Below the pieces are notes generated by a model. The model ran no database searches and was not told the DNA's origin. It saw nothing but the letters and a program-made list of their open reading frames with translations. Shown here one piece after another: positions 49,383 through 57,196 of a stretch of 58,213 nucleotides of DNA. The stretch's first letter is position 1, and each line of letters begins with the position of its first letter. The DNA comes from Rhodospirillales bacterium (GTDB taxonomy: Bacteria > Pseudomonadota > Alphaproteobacteria > Acetobacterales > Acetobacteraceae), in the NCBI GenBank assembly GCA_947460455.1, contig CANHKG010000005.1:1-58213 (forward strand), read 5' to 3'. The translations under genes were made by a program, and so were the position numbers.

Positions 49383-50612
49383 ATGCAAACCAAGCTCCAA
49401 TCCCTCCTGGACCGCCTCGTTCCTGCGTTGCTCACGTCTGGCGAGGACGCGATCCACAACGCCGTGGTTGTGGTAGAGAACCCCACGCTCGGCCTGCGCG
49501 CCGCTGCTGCCGCGGGGAAGATGCGCGACGACAGTGACAAGCCGATGCAGGTGGGCACCCAGTTCCACATCGCCAGCATCGTGAAGCCGATGACCGCGGC
49601 GCTGATCTTCCAGGCCGCGGAGCAGGGCAAGCTCGGCAGTGCGGGCATCGACACGAAGCTGATCGACACCGGCATATTGCCGCCATACATCGTCCGCGCC
49701 CTGCACAACATCCAGGGCCGCAGCTGGGGCGAGGCGATCACCCTGCGCCAGATGCTCACCCATACCAGCGGCCTGCGCGATGGCCAGGGCGATGACGGCG
49801 ACTACCTCGCCGGCGGGTATTTCGGCCGCGCCGCCCCCAATTCGCTCTCCGGCCGCCGCTTCCCGGATCTGGAGCCGCACTACCAGGCGTATCGCGCCGG
49901 CCGGCCGATCCTCCAGGGCTTGCGCACCACCATGCACTGGAAGCCGTGGGACCCCACGCAGCCGGAGAACCCGGATGCCGGCGTGCTGAACTTCTATCTC
50001 TCCGCCCACACCGCCGGCCGCAACGCGCTGTTCCGGCCGGGGCATGGCTTCCACTATTCCGACACCGCCTTCACCATCCTGGCGCTGCTGGCCGAACAGC
50101 TGCACGGCGAAAGCTTTGCCCGCCTGCTGCTGCACCGCATCTACGAGCCCTGCGGCATGACGGGGAGCTGGTTCGACGCCGACAGCGACTTCGACCAGAC
50201 CCCCTGGCAGCGCGACCTCGCCGATGTCTGGAACGGCAAGTATCCGCTGGTCAGCATGGGCATGAGCCTGTCGAACGACTGGGGCGGCGGCGGCGTGATC
50301 TCCCCCGCTTCGGATCTCAACCGCTTCTTGATCGGCCTGCTGGATGGCCGCCTGTTCCAGCGCCGCGAAACGCTGGCGGAGATGATCCGCTTCGGCACGC
50401 CGGAGGGCCTGAAGAACTACGCCGCCGTCGCCCATGGCGTGCTCGGCTTCCGCAGCCCCGGGGGGCGCTTTCTCTATGGCCATTCCGGCGCCTGGGGGGC
50501 CAAGATGCTCTACGATCCCGGCAACGGTTTCTACTACAGCGGCACCGTCAACCGCCGCGGCGCAAGGAGTGAGTGGATGCAGGATATTGCCGACGCGGTG
50601 GCAGCACTCTGA
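49383..50612 (+). CDS. Serine hydrolase (class C beta-lactamase/DD-peptidase fold)
   Basis: 409-aa protein of the beta-lactamase superfamily. The active-site SxxK is S65-I-V-K68 (HIASIVKPMT), the second motif is YSD in GFHYSDTAFTILALLAEQLH, and HSG in YGHSGAWGAK stands at the position of KTG, as in esterase and D-aminopeptidase branches. No signal peptide is visible, which argues for a cytoplasmic esterase/amidase rather than a periplasmic beta-lactamase. First gene of a unit with a lipocalin-like gene (TGATG overlap) and an amidohydrolase. Confidence 0.88.
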   Translation: MQTKLQSLLDRLVPALLTSGEDAIHNAVVVVENPTLGLRAAAAAGKMRDDSDKPMQVGTQFHIASIVKPMTAALIFQAAEQGKLGSAGIDTKLIDTGILPPYIVRALHNIQGRSWGEAITLRQMLTHTSGLRDGQGDDGDYLAGGYFGRAAPNSLSGRRFPDLEPHYQAYRAGRPILQGLRTTMHWKPWDPTQPENPDAGVLNFYLSAHTAGRNALFRPGHGFHYSDTAFTILALLAEQLHGESFARLLLHRIYEPCGMTGSWFDADSDFDQTPWQRDLADVWNGKYPLVSMGMSLSNDWGGGGVISPASDLNRFLIGLLDGRLFQRRETLAEMIRFGTPEGLKNYAAVAHGVLGFRSPGGRFLYGHSGAWGAKMLYDPGNGFYYSGTVNRRGARSEWMQDIADAVAAL

Positions 50613-51037
50613 TGGCCCCCCAGGACCCCCGCATCATCGGCCCCAGTATCGTAGGACATTGGCGCCTGGTTTCCACCCGCGCCTGGACCGCCGACGGCAC
50701 CGAGGTGCCGGAAACCTACGGGCCGGTCTCGCTGGGGATCGTCACCCTGACCGCCGAGGGCCGCATGCTCGCCGTGCTGTGCGACGGTCGGCCGGAGCTG
50801 CCAGAGGGCCAGACCCGCGCCTATCGCTCCTATATGGGCGCCTACAGCTTCGACGGTGCCACGCTGCACACCGTGGTCGATGGCGCGGACACGCCGGATT
50901 GGCTGGGCACCAACCAGATCCGCGCCGCCCGCTTCGAAGCCGGGCGCATGTTCCTGCGCCCGCCGGCGCGCGTGATCGACGGCCGCGAAATCCACCGCGA
51001 ACTTGCATGGGAGCGGCTTGTTCCCGAAACTCCCTGA
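50612..51037 (+). CDS. Lipocalin-like domain protein
   Basis: 141-aa protein matching the lipocalin-like_5 type: IVGHWRLVSTRAWTADGTEV at the start, then the YGPVSLGIVTLTAEGRMLAV block and YMGAYSFDGATLHTVVDGAD. Small beta-barrel proteins of this kind often sit in catabolic or biosynthetic operons and may bind or cyclise small hydrophobic compounds. The ATG is inside the serine hydrolase stop (TGATG), so the two are coupled. Cytoplasmic, no signal peptide. Confidence 0.85.
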   Translation: MAPQDPRIIGPSIVGHWRLVSTRAWTADGTEVPETYGPVSLGIVTLTAEGRMLAVLCDGRPELPEGQTRAYRSYMGAYSFDGATLHTVVDGADTPDWLGTNQIRAARFEAGRMFLRPPARVIDGREIHRELAWERLVPETP

Positions 51038-51054
51038 ACAAAGGGAGAGAAACG

Positions 51055-52110
51055 ATGAGCGCCACCCCACCGCCCACCGCCGCGCAGAACGCCGCCTACC
51101 TCATGCCGCGCGCCGACTGGCTCGCCCGCCGCCAGGAGCCGATCCTGGAGCCGGACCTGCCGATCATCGACCCGCATCACCACCTCTGGGACCGCCCGTC
51201 CTGGCAGTACATGCTGCCGGACCTGCTGGCGGATACGAATTCCGGCCACAACATCAAGGCCACCGTCTTCATCCAGTGCCGAGCCTTCCACCGCGCCGCG
51301 GGGCCAGAGGGGATGAAGCCGATCGGTGAGACGGAGTTCGCCAACGGCGTCGCTTCCATGTCCGCCAGCGGCGTGTATGGCGACAAGACCCAGGTCAACG
51401 CCGGCATCGTCAGCCACGCCAGCCTCACCCTGGGTGCGGCGGTGCAGGAGGTGCTGGAAGCCCATATCCAGGCGGGCAACGGCCGTTTCCGCGGCATCCG
51501 CCACATCGTGGCGTTCGACGACGACCCCCTGCTGAACAACCCCGGCAACCCCGCCCCGCCCGGCCTGCTGATGGATGCGAAGTTCCGCGAAGGCTTCGCC
51601 AAGCTGGCCAAGCTGCGCCTCAGCTTCGAAGCCTGGCTCTACCACCCGCAACTGCCGGAGATCATCGACCTCGCCCGCGCCTTCCCCGATACCGGCATCG
51701 TGCTGAACCATTGCGGCGGCCCGCTGGGCATTGGCCGCTGGGCCGGCAAGCGCGACGAGATTTTCCCAGGCTGGGCAGCCAACATCCGCGAACTGGCCAA
51801 GTGCCCGAACGTGATGGTGAAGGTCGGCGGCATCGGCATGCGCATCAACGGCTACGACTTCCACGAGAAGGCGGAGCCGCCCTCCAGCGAAACCCTCGCC
51901 GCGGCCTGGAAGCCCTGGATGGACACCTGCATCGAAGCCTTCGGGCCGTCGCGTTCGATGTTCGAAAGCAACTTCCCGGTAGATAAGGGCAGCTACTCGT
52001 ACCAGGTGTTCTGGAACGCCTGCAAAATCCTGGCGAAGGGCGCCAGCGCCGCCGAGAAGCATGATCTGTTCTTCGGCGCCGCCAACCGTTTCTACCGCCT
52101 GGGGCTCTAG
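51055..52110 (+). CDS. Amidohydrolase family 2 protein
   Basis: 351-aa TIM-barrel metal-dependent hydrolase. Metal ligands are in IIDPHHHLWD (about residues 38-47), a central His is in VLNHCGGP, and the final Asp region is FESNFPVDK, typical of the lactonase/decarboxylase (PF04909) group. AGGGAGAGAAACG precedes the ATG at 51055; the longer frame from 50434 overlaps other genes. Follows the lipocalin-like gene by 17 bp. Likely hydrolyses a lactone or amide in the same pathway as the serine hydrolase. Confidence 0.9.
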   Translation: MSATPPPTAAQNAAYLMPRADWLARRQEPILEPDLPIIDPHHHLWDRPSWQYMLPDLLADTNSGHNIKATVFIQCRAFHRAAGPEGMKPIGETEFANGVASMSASGVYGDKTQVNAGIVSHASLTLGAAVQEVLEAHIQAGNGRFRGIRHIVAFDDDPLLNNPGNPAPPGLLMDAKFREGFAKLAKLRLSFEAWLYHPQLPEIIDLARAFPDTGIVLNHCGGPLGIGRWAGKRDEIFPGWAANIRELAKCPNVMVKVGGIGMRINGYDFHEKAEPPSSETLAAAWKPWMDTCIEAFGPSRSMFESNFPVDKGSYSYQVFWNACKILAKGASAAEKHDLFFGAANRFYRLGL

Positions 52111-52118
52111 GTCTCACC

Positions 52119-53051
52119 ATGCGCAGGGCCGCCCGTCTTTTCGTGGCGGTCCTGCTGCTCGCCGTTGCCCACGCCGCCGCGGCGCAACCCGCCATTACCC
52201 CCGCCGGCAGTGCCTTCGGCCTGGCCCCGCCGCCGGGCTACGTGGCCGATGCCGCCTCCACCGGCTTCGTGGACCCCAGCCGCCCCGGCACCAGCATCGC
52301 CATCAGCGAAATGCCCGCCGCCGCCTATGCCCAGATCGAGCGCGGCATGACGGAAGAGGCCCTCGCCCGCAGCGGCATTGCGCTGGCCACCCGCGAGAGC
52401 TTCCCCACCCCGGTCGGCACCGGCCTGCTCATCACCGGCACGCAGCGCGCCGGGGAGCGCGTGCTCGCCAAGTGGATGCTGGTCGTGCCCGCCGGAACAG
52501 GGGCTGAGAGCGCCACCGGCCTCATCGTCGTTACCATCCCCCAACCCACGCCAGACGCCGCCGACACCACTGTCCGCGCTGCCCTGGCCACGCTTGTCTT
52601 CACCCCGCTCTCGCTGGAGCAGAAGCGCGACGCCCTGCCGTTCCTGGTGGCGGACGGCCCCACTCTCAAGCTCGGCAACATCCTGGGCGGCAACAGCGCC
52701 GTCCTCACCCCCGGCGGCCGCCAGGGCAGCCCGGGCAGCCCGCTCCTTGTCATCGCCTTCGCCCGCGGCGAGCCCGTTGTCCCGGCCGACCGCGCCACCG
52801 CCGCCCTCGTCCTGTCCCGCCAGCTGGGCGGACTGTCGGAGGTCCGCCGCACCCCACCCGCCGAATCCGGCGACCGGATGCGCATCTACGGTACCGGCCG
52901 CACCCGCGACGGCACCGCGCGGCGCTTCACCCAATGGGTGATCTTCCTGCCGGACGGCCACCTGCGGATCCTGGCCATGGCCGACGAAGACCAGTTCGGC
53001 GCCCTGGCCGCCGAGTTCGACACCATCGCCGAGAGCGTCGCGCGGCGATAA
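52119..53051 (+). CDS. Exported hypothetical protein
   Basis: 310-aa protein with a clear Sec signal peptide (MRRAARLFVAVLLLAVAHAA, cleavage near AAAQP). The mature part is beta-rich with two similar halves: GTSIAISEMPAAAYAQIERG in the first and a LKLGNILGGNSAVLTPGGRQ segment in the second. No family named and no catalytic motif seen. Periplasmic location is inferred. It begins 8 bp after the amidohydrolase stop, so it may be the last gene of that unit. Confidence 0.8.
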   Translation: MRRAARLFVAVLLLAVAHAAAAQPAITPAGSAFGLAPPPGYVADAASTGFVDPSRPGTSIAISEMPAAAYAQIERGMTEEALARSGIALATRESFPTPVGTGLLITGTQRAGERVLAKWMLVVPAGTGAESATGLIVVTIPQPTPDAADTTVRAALATLVFTPLSLEQKRDALPFLVADGPTLKLGNILGGNSAVLTPGGRQGSPGSPLLVIAFARGEPVVPADRATAALVLSRQLGGLSEVRRTPPAESGDRMRIYGTGRTRDGTARRFTQWVIFLPDGHLRILAMADEDQFGALAAEFDTIAESVARR

Positions 53052-53059
53052 TCCCGACA

Positions 53060-53118
53060 TTCAACGAATTGGTTGATGATCGCGTCGCCGTGCTGATGAA
53101 TTCAACCATATAGTTGAA
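53060..53118. promoter_or_regulatory. Twin TTCAAC-N6-GTTGAA operators
   Basis: Two inverted repeats of the same type: TTCAAC-GAATTG-GTTGAT at 53060-53077 and TTCAAC-CATATA-GTTGAA at 53101-53118, 41 bp apart (four helical turns). The second overlaps the probable start of the ArsR-SRPBCC gene. The arrangement is expected for cooperative autorepression by a dimeric ArsR-type protein. Confidence 0.65.
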
Positions 53119-53820
53119 CAACATCCGCTCGACACCGTCTTCCACGCCCTCGGCGACGCCACCCGCCGCCGCATGCTGGCCGACCTGGCCGCTGGCGATC
53201 GCAGTGTCGGCCAACTGGCCGAGCCCTTCGCCATGTCGCTCGCCGCGGCTTCCAAGCACATCAAGGTCCTGGAATCCGCCGGCCTGATCCGCCGCGAGAT
53301 CGAGGGCCGCACCCATCTCTGCCGGCTCGAACCTGCCCCACTGGCCAGCGCCGCCGAGTGGCTCCGGTTCTACGAGCGCTTCTGGGCCTACCTGACCGAC
53401 AGCGATTTGCGCCGCCAATGGCTGGCCGCCGGCGTCATGGACCTCGCCCCCGGTGCTGGCTTCGAATTCGTCTGGCGTAACGACGCGCTTTCGGAAACGC
53501 CGAGCCTGCGCCCAGAGGGCTTCCCGGAGGAACACCGCATGCAGTGCCGCATCCTGGAGGTGGATCCGCCGCATCGCCTGGTCATCACCTGGGGCGCCCA
53601 GAGCGAGGTGACCTTCACCTTGGAACAGCAGGGCAGCGGTACGCTGCTGACCCTCCTGCACCGCCGCGCGCCCGACCGGGCCACGCCGCTCAACGTCAGT
53701 GCCGGCTGGCACGCCCATCTGGATGCCCTGGCCGCCCGGCTGGAAGGTCGCCCGATCGGCCCGTTCTGGCCCGCCTGGTCATCCCTGAAGCAGGAATATG
53801 ATCGTCGCCATCCGGCCTGA
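53110..53820 (+). CDS. ArsR-type regulator fused to SRPBCC (AHSA1) domain
   Basis: Two-domain protein of up to 236 aa. The winged helix (VFHALGDATRRRMLADLAAG, then SVGQLAEPFAMSLAAASKHI and KVLESAGLIRREIEGRTHLC) is followed by an AHSA1/START-like ligand pocket (FERLWAYLTDSD-like region onward, with PPHRLVITWGAQSEVTFTLE). The first ATG in frame is at 53173, but that would cut off the first helix of the HTH. Family members usually start about VEQ/VEY-LDxVF, which here follows ATA at 53110, so a rare ATA start or a lost ATG is likely. It is convergent with iolE. Confidence 0.75.
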   Translation: MVEQHPLDTVFHALGDATRRRMLADLAAGDRSVGQLAEPFAMSLAAASKHIKVLESAGLIRREIEGRTHLCRLEPAPLASAAEWLRFYERFWAYLTDSDLRRQWLAAGVMDLAPGAGFEFVWRNDALSETPSLRPEGFPEEHRMQCRILEVDPPHRLVITWGAQSEVTFTLEQQGSGTLLTLLHRRAPDRATPLNVSAGWHAHLDALAARLEGRPIGPFWPAWSSLKQEYDRRHPA

Positions 53821-53834
53821 GACCTCGCGCAACG

Positions 53835-54749
53835 TTACTCCACCACCTCGAACCCCGCCTCCTCGGCCGCGGAGGCGAGGTAGCCGAATCCCATCCGCGC
53901 ATAGGTCAGCGGATGGGCGATGCGTGGGTCCTGCTCCGCCTCCACCACCAGCCAGCCGCCATAGCCTGCTTCAAGCAGCGTCTCCAGCAGCGGCATGAAC
54001 TCCACGCAGCCGTCGCCGGGCACGGTGTACACGCCCTTCAGCACCGAGTGCATGAAGCTCCAGTCGAAGCCCAGTGCCTTGTCCATCACCGGCGCGCGCA
54101 CATCCTTGCAGTGCACATGCACCACCCGGCCGACATGGCGCAGCAGCACCGTCAGCGGATCGGCGCCGGCGAACAGGCAGTGCCCGCTGTCGAACAGCAG
54201 CCCGGCCGCTTCGCCCGTGTGGCGCATCAGCGCGTCGATCTCGGCGCCGGTCTGCACGATCGTGCCCATGTGGTGATGGAACGCCATGCCCACCCCGAAC
54301 CCGGCCATCCGCTCCGCCAGCGCCGTTACCTTCTGCCCGTAGCCGGCCCAGTCCTCCGCGGCCAGTTTCGGCCGGTCCGAGAGCTTGCGGGCGAGGTCGC
54401 CATGCTTTCCGCCGGTCACGTCGGCATACACCACGTGCTGGCAGCCCATGTCGCGTAGCAGGGTCAGGTGCGGCAGGATCGCGTCCCACTCCGCCTCCAG
54501 CTCCCGCTCCAGGATGCGCCCGTCGAACCAGCCGGAGACCAGCTCCAGCCCATGCCCGGCCAGTATCGGCCGCAGCGCCGATGCGGTCTTGGGGAAGCGG
54601 CCGCCCATCTCCGTGCCGGCATAGCCGGCCTGCTTCGTCTCGGCGAGGCAGGTGTCGAGCGTGATGTCCCCGCCCAGCTCCGGCATGTCGTCATTCGTCC
54701 AGGTGATCGGGTTGATCCCGATCTGCACGGTGCCAGACTGCATCATCAT
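53835..54749 (-). CDS. iolE: Inosose dehydratase-like sugar isomerase/epimerase
   Basis: Up to 304-aa TIM-barrel protein of the xylose-isomerase-like family. GINPITWTNDDMPELGGDIT near the N-terminus matches myo-inosose-2 dehydratase (IolE), as do GTEMGGRFP and the metal-site pattern around LLFDSGHCLFAGADPLTVLL and VHVHCKDVR. IolE converts 2-keto-myo-inositol to a diketone in inositol breakdown. Three ATGs in a row (54749, 54746, 54743) leave the exact start open; AGGA spacing favours 54743. It directly follows the stop of the oxidoreductase gene upstream. Confidence 0.75.
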   Translation of the reverse strand: MMMQSGTVQIGINPITWTNDDMPELGGDITLDTCLAETKQAGYAGTEMGGRFPKTASALRPILAGHGLELVSGWFDGRILERELEAEWDAILPHLTLLRDMGCQHVVYADVTGGKHGDLARKLSDRPKLAAEDWAGYGQKVTALAERMAGFGVGMAFHHHMGTIVQTGAEIDALMRHTGEAAGLLFDSGHCLFAGADPLTVLLRHVGRVVHVHCKDVRAPVMDKALGFDWSFMHSVLKGVYTVPGDGCVEFMPLLETLLEAGYGGWLVVEAEQDPRIAHPLTYARMGFGYLASAAEEAGFEVVE

Positions 54750-55670
54750 CTATCCTGAAAGGGCAGGGGTGGCCGCTTCCGCCGCCGCCAACGCCGCCAC
54801 CGCATCCGCCGCCGTTGCCCCGCCGGTGCCGGCCGCGCCACCTACCCGTGCCGCGAACCCTGCCGCCTGGCGGCGCAACGCCTCCGGGATCACGTCGACC
54901 CCTTCGCTCGGCCGATGCACCAGCAGATCGGCCGCATCCCGCGTGCCATAGGCCATCACGCGAATGGAATCCCCACCGGGATAGCGCCGCCCCGCCGTCG
55001 CAGTCGCCGTGGTGCCGCCGGAAAGCCGGAACAGCGCGGTGGCGCATTCCGCATCCCCCGGCACCGGCTCCTCCTCCACGCGGGAGGCCAGCGCGCGCAC
55101 CTCCACGTAATCCTGGCCGGAAAGCCAGCGGATCTGGTCCAGCTCGTGCACCATCATGTCCACGTAAACGCCGCCGGAGGTCGCCCGGAACGCGGCCGCC
55201 GGCGGCGCGCCATCCCATTGCTGCGCATCCAGGTGATACAGACCGCCCAGTGCCCCCGTGGCGATCTTCGCCCGCAGCGCCTGCAACGAAGGCACGAAGC
55301 GCCGCCAATAGGCGATCTGCAGCACCACGCCCGCGGCCTCGGCAATCCCCAGCGCCTCCTGCGCCATCGCCGCCGTCACCCCGCAGGGCTTCTCGCACAA
55401 TATCGGCAGGCCGCGATCGGCGATCTCGCGCACCACGCCCACATGCAGCGGGCTCGGCACCGCTATCAGGACGCCGTCAATCCCGCCGGCATCGAGCATC
55501 GCGCCGATCGTGGCATGCACGGCAACGCCCGGCCCCTCGATCTCCGCCCGCGCCGCCGCAGAGGGTTCCGCCACCGAAACCACGCGCACATCCCCGCCGG
55601 CGAGAAGCGATTCCATATGGAACCGCCCCATCCGCCCGCCGCCCGCCAATCCCAGCCGGAACACCGCCAC
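54750..55670 (-). CDS. Gfo/Idh/MocA family oxidoreductase (inositol dehydrogenase-like)
   Basis: 306-aa NAD(P)-dependent dehydrogenase. The Rossmann start is RLGLAGGGRMGRFHMESLLA, the catalytic lysine is in LCEKPCGVT (about residue 95), and the substrate-side His is in DMMVHELDQIRW. Such enzymes oxidise or reduce cyclic polyols and sugars; next to an IolE-like gene, inositol or a related cyclitol is a fair guess for the substrate. Its stop TAG directly abuts the first ATG of the next gene, so the two are coupled. Confidence 0.85.
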   Translation of the reverse strand: MAVFRLGLAGGGRMGRFHMESLLAGGDVRVVSVAEPSAAARAEIEGPGVAVHATIGAMLDAGGIDGVLIAVPSPLHVGVVREIADRGLPILCEKPCGVTAAMAQEALGIAEAAGVVLQIAYWRRFVPSLQALRAKIATGALGGLYHLDAQQWDGAPPAAAFRATSGGVYVDMMVHELDQIRWLSGQDYVEVRALASRVEEEPVPGDAECATALFRLSGGTTATATAGRRYPGGDSIRVMAYGTRDAADLLVHRPSEGVDVIPEALRRQAAGFAARVGGAAGTGGATAADAVAALAAAEAATPALSG

Positions 55671-55671
55671 G

Positions 55672-57186
55672 CTATTCCACCTTCATGCCCTGGATGCGGA
55701 TCAACCCATCCGGCACCGCCACGAACCCGGAAACCCGCGACGCCATCGCGAACAGCCAGGTCGTGTTGTAGAGCGGGATCATCGGCTTGTCGGTGTTGTA
55801 GATGCTGGTCACTTCCGCATATGCCGCAGCCCGCCGCACCGGGTCCGTCTCCTCCCGGGCTTTCCCCAGCGCCATCTCGAAGGCCGGGCTGTTGTATTTA
55901 CCCCAGTTCTGGAAACTGTCGGCGGCGATATAGATCGAGATGTTCAGATCCGGATCGGCCCGGCCAGACCAGTTGTGGATGCCGGCCTGGTACTCCCCGC
56001 GCGTCATCGCCTGGATGTTGGAAACGCTCTCGCCGCTGCGCACCTTCACGTCGAACCCGGCCTCGGCCGCCATGGCCTGGATGATCTCCGCCACCTGCAC
56101 GTCGCGTGGCGTCTTGGCCACCTGCAGTTCCAACTCCACCCGCTCCAGCGCGGCTTCCTTCAGTAGGGCCTTGGCGCGCGCCACATCACGGCCCGGCACC
56201 GGCAGCGCCTTGTTGAAATAGGGGCTCGTGGGCAGCTCCGTCTGGTTGTTCGGCACGAACAGGCCTTCCAGCGCCACCTGGTTGATCACGTTGCGATCAA
56301 TCGCCGCCTCGAACGCGGCGCGCACGCGCGGATCACGCCCGAACGGTGTCTCCGCCCGCGGCCCATGCCGCGTGTTGATCCCGATCGCCGCGTATCCCAG
56401 CCCCGGCGTGGTCACCAGCCGCAGCTTGGCATCGCCGCGCACCTTGCCTGCGTCGGAGGGCGAGAGATCCTGCAGCATATCCAGCTGCCCCGCCTGCAGG
56501 TTCACCAGCCGGATCGTGCTGTCCGGGATCATGCGGAACACCACCCGATCCACATGCACCCGTGCGGCATCCCAGTAGCCCGGGAACTTCTCCATCACGA
56601 TCCGGTCCTGCGCCACCCGCTCCACATACTTGAACGGGCCGGAGCACACCGGCTCCTTGAAGAAATCCGCGCCCAGCCGCTGGAACACGGCCGGCGAGGC
56701 GATCATCCCCGCCCGATCCGACAGTGCCGCCAGCAACGGCGCGAAGGGCTGGCTCAGCACCAGCCGCACCGTGCGGGCATCCACCACCTCCACGGCCGTC
56801 ACGCTGCGAAGCTCGCCCTTGCGGTTGCTCTCCGGCGCCGAGCGATACCGCTCCAGATTGGCCCGCACCACCTCGGCCGTCATCGGCGTGCCGTCGTGCA
56901 GGGTCACGCCCTCGCGCAGGGTGATGGTCAGCGCCCGGTTGTCGTCAGACCACTTCCACGCAGTTGCCAGCTGCGGACGGAACGACAGATCCGGTGCCAA
57001 ATCCCACAGCTTGTCGCACATGGCGGTGAAGGCGAACCGCCCGCCGAACGTGCCGCCGCGGGCGGGGTCCAGCTGGTCCGGCTCCTCCTGCTGGCCGATG
57101 CGCAGCACGCTGGTGGGTTGCGCCCCCGCCGCCAGCGGCAGCGCCAGGAAGGGCAGGGCGATCGCGGCGGCGAAGGTGCGGTTCAT
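55672..57186 (-). CDS. ABC transporter substrate-binding protein (SBP family 5)
   Basis: 504-aa exported protein with a Sec signal peptide (MNRTFAAAIALPFLALPLAA, cleavage near GAQP). The TITLREGVTLHDGTPMTAEV block is the SBP_bac_5 signature. No permease or ATPase genes are in view; they may lie beyond the edge. Stop is one base from the dehydrogenase start. It is a close paralogue of the gene at 57197: long stretches such as VALEGLFVPNNQTELPTSPY are identical. Confidence 0.92.
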   Translation of the reverse strand: MNRTFAAAIALPFLALPLAAGAQPTSVLRIGQQEEPDQLDPARGGTFGGRFAFTAMCDKLWDLAPDLSFRPQLATAWKWSDDNRALTITLREGVTLHDGTPMTAEVVRANLERYRSAPESNRKGELRSVTAVEVVDARTVRLVLSQPFAPLLAALSDRAGMIASPAVFQRLGADFFKEPVCSGPFKYVERVAQDRIVMEKFPGYWDAARVHVDRVVFRMIPDSTIRLVNLQAGQLDMLQDLSPSDAGKVRGDAKLRLVTTPGLGYAAIGINTRHGPRAETPFGRDPRVRAAFEAAIDRNVINQVALEGLFVPNNQTELPTSPYFNKALPVPGRDVARAKALLKEAALERVELELQVAKTPRDVQVAEIIQAMAAEAGFDVKVRSGESVSNIQAMTRGEYQAGIHNWSGRADPDLNISIYIAADSFQNWGKYNSPAFEMALGKAREETDPVRRAAAYAEVTSIYNTDKPMIPLYNTTWLFAMASRVSGFVAVPDGLIRIQGMKVE

Positions 57187-57196
57187 GATGTTCCCC

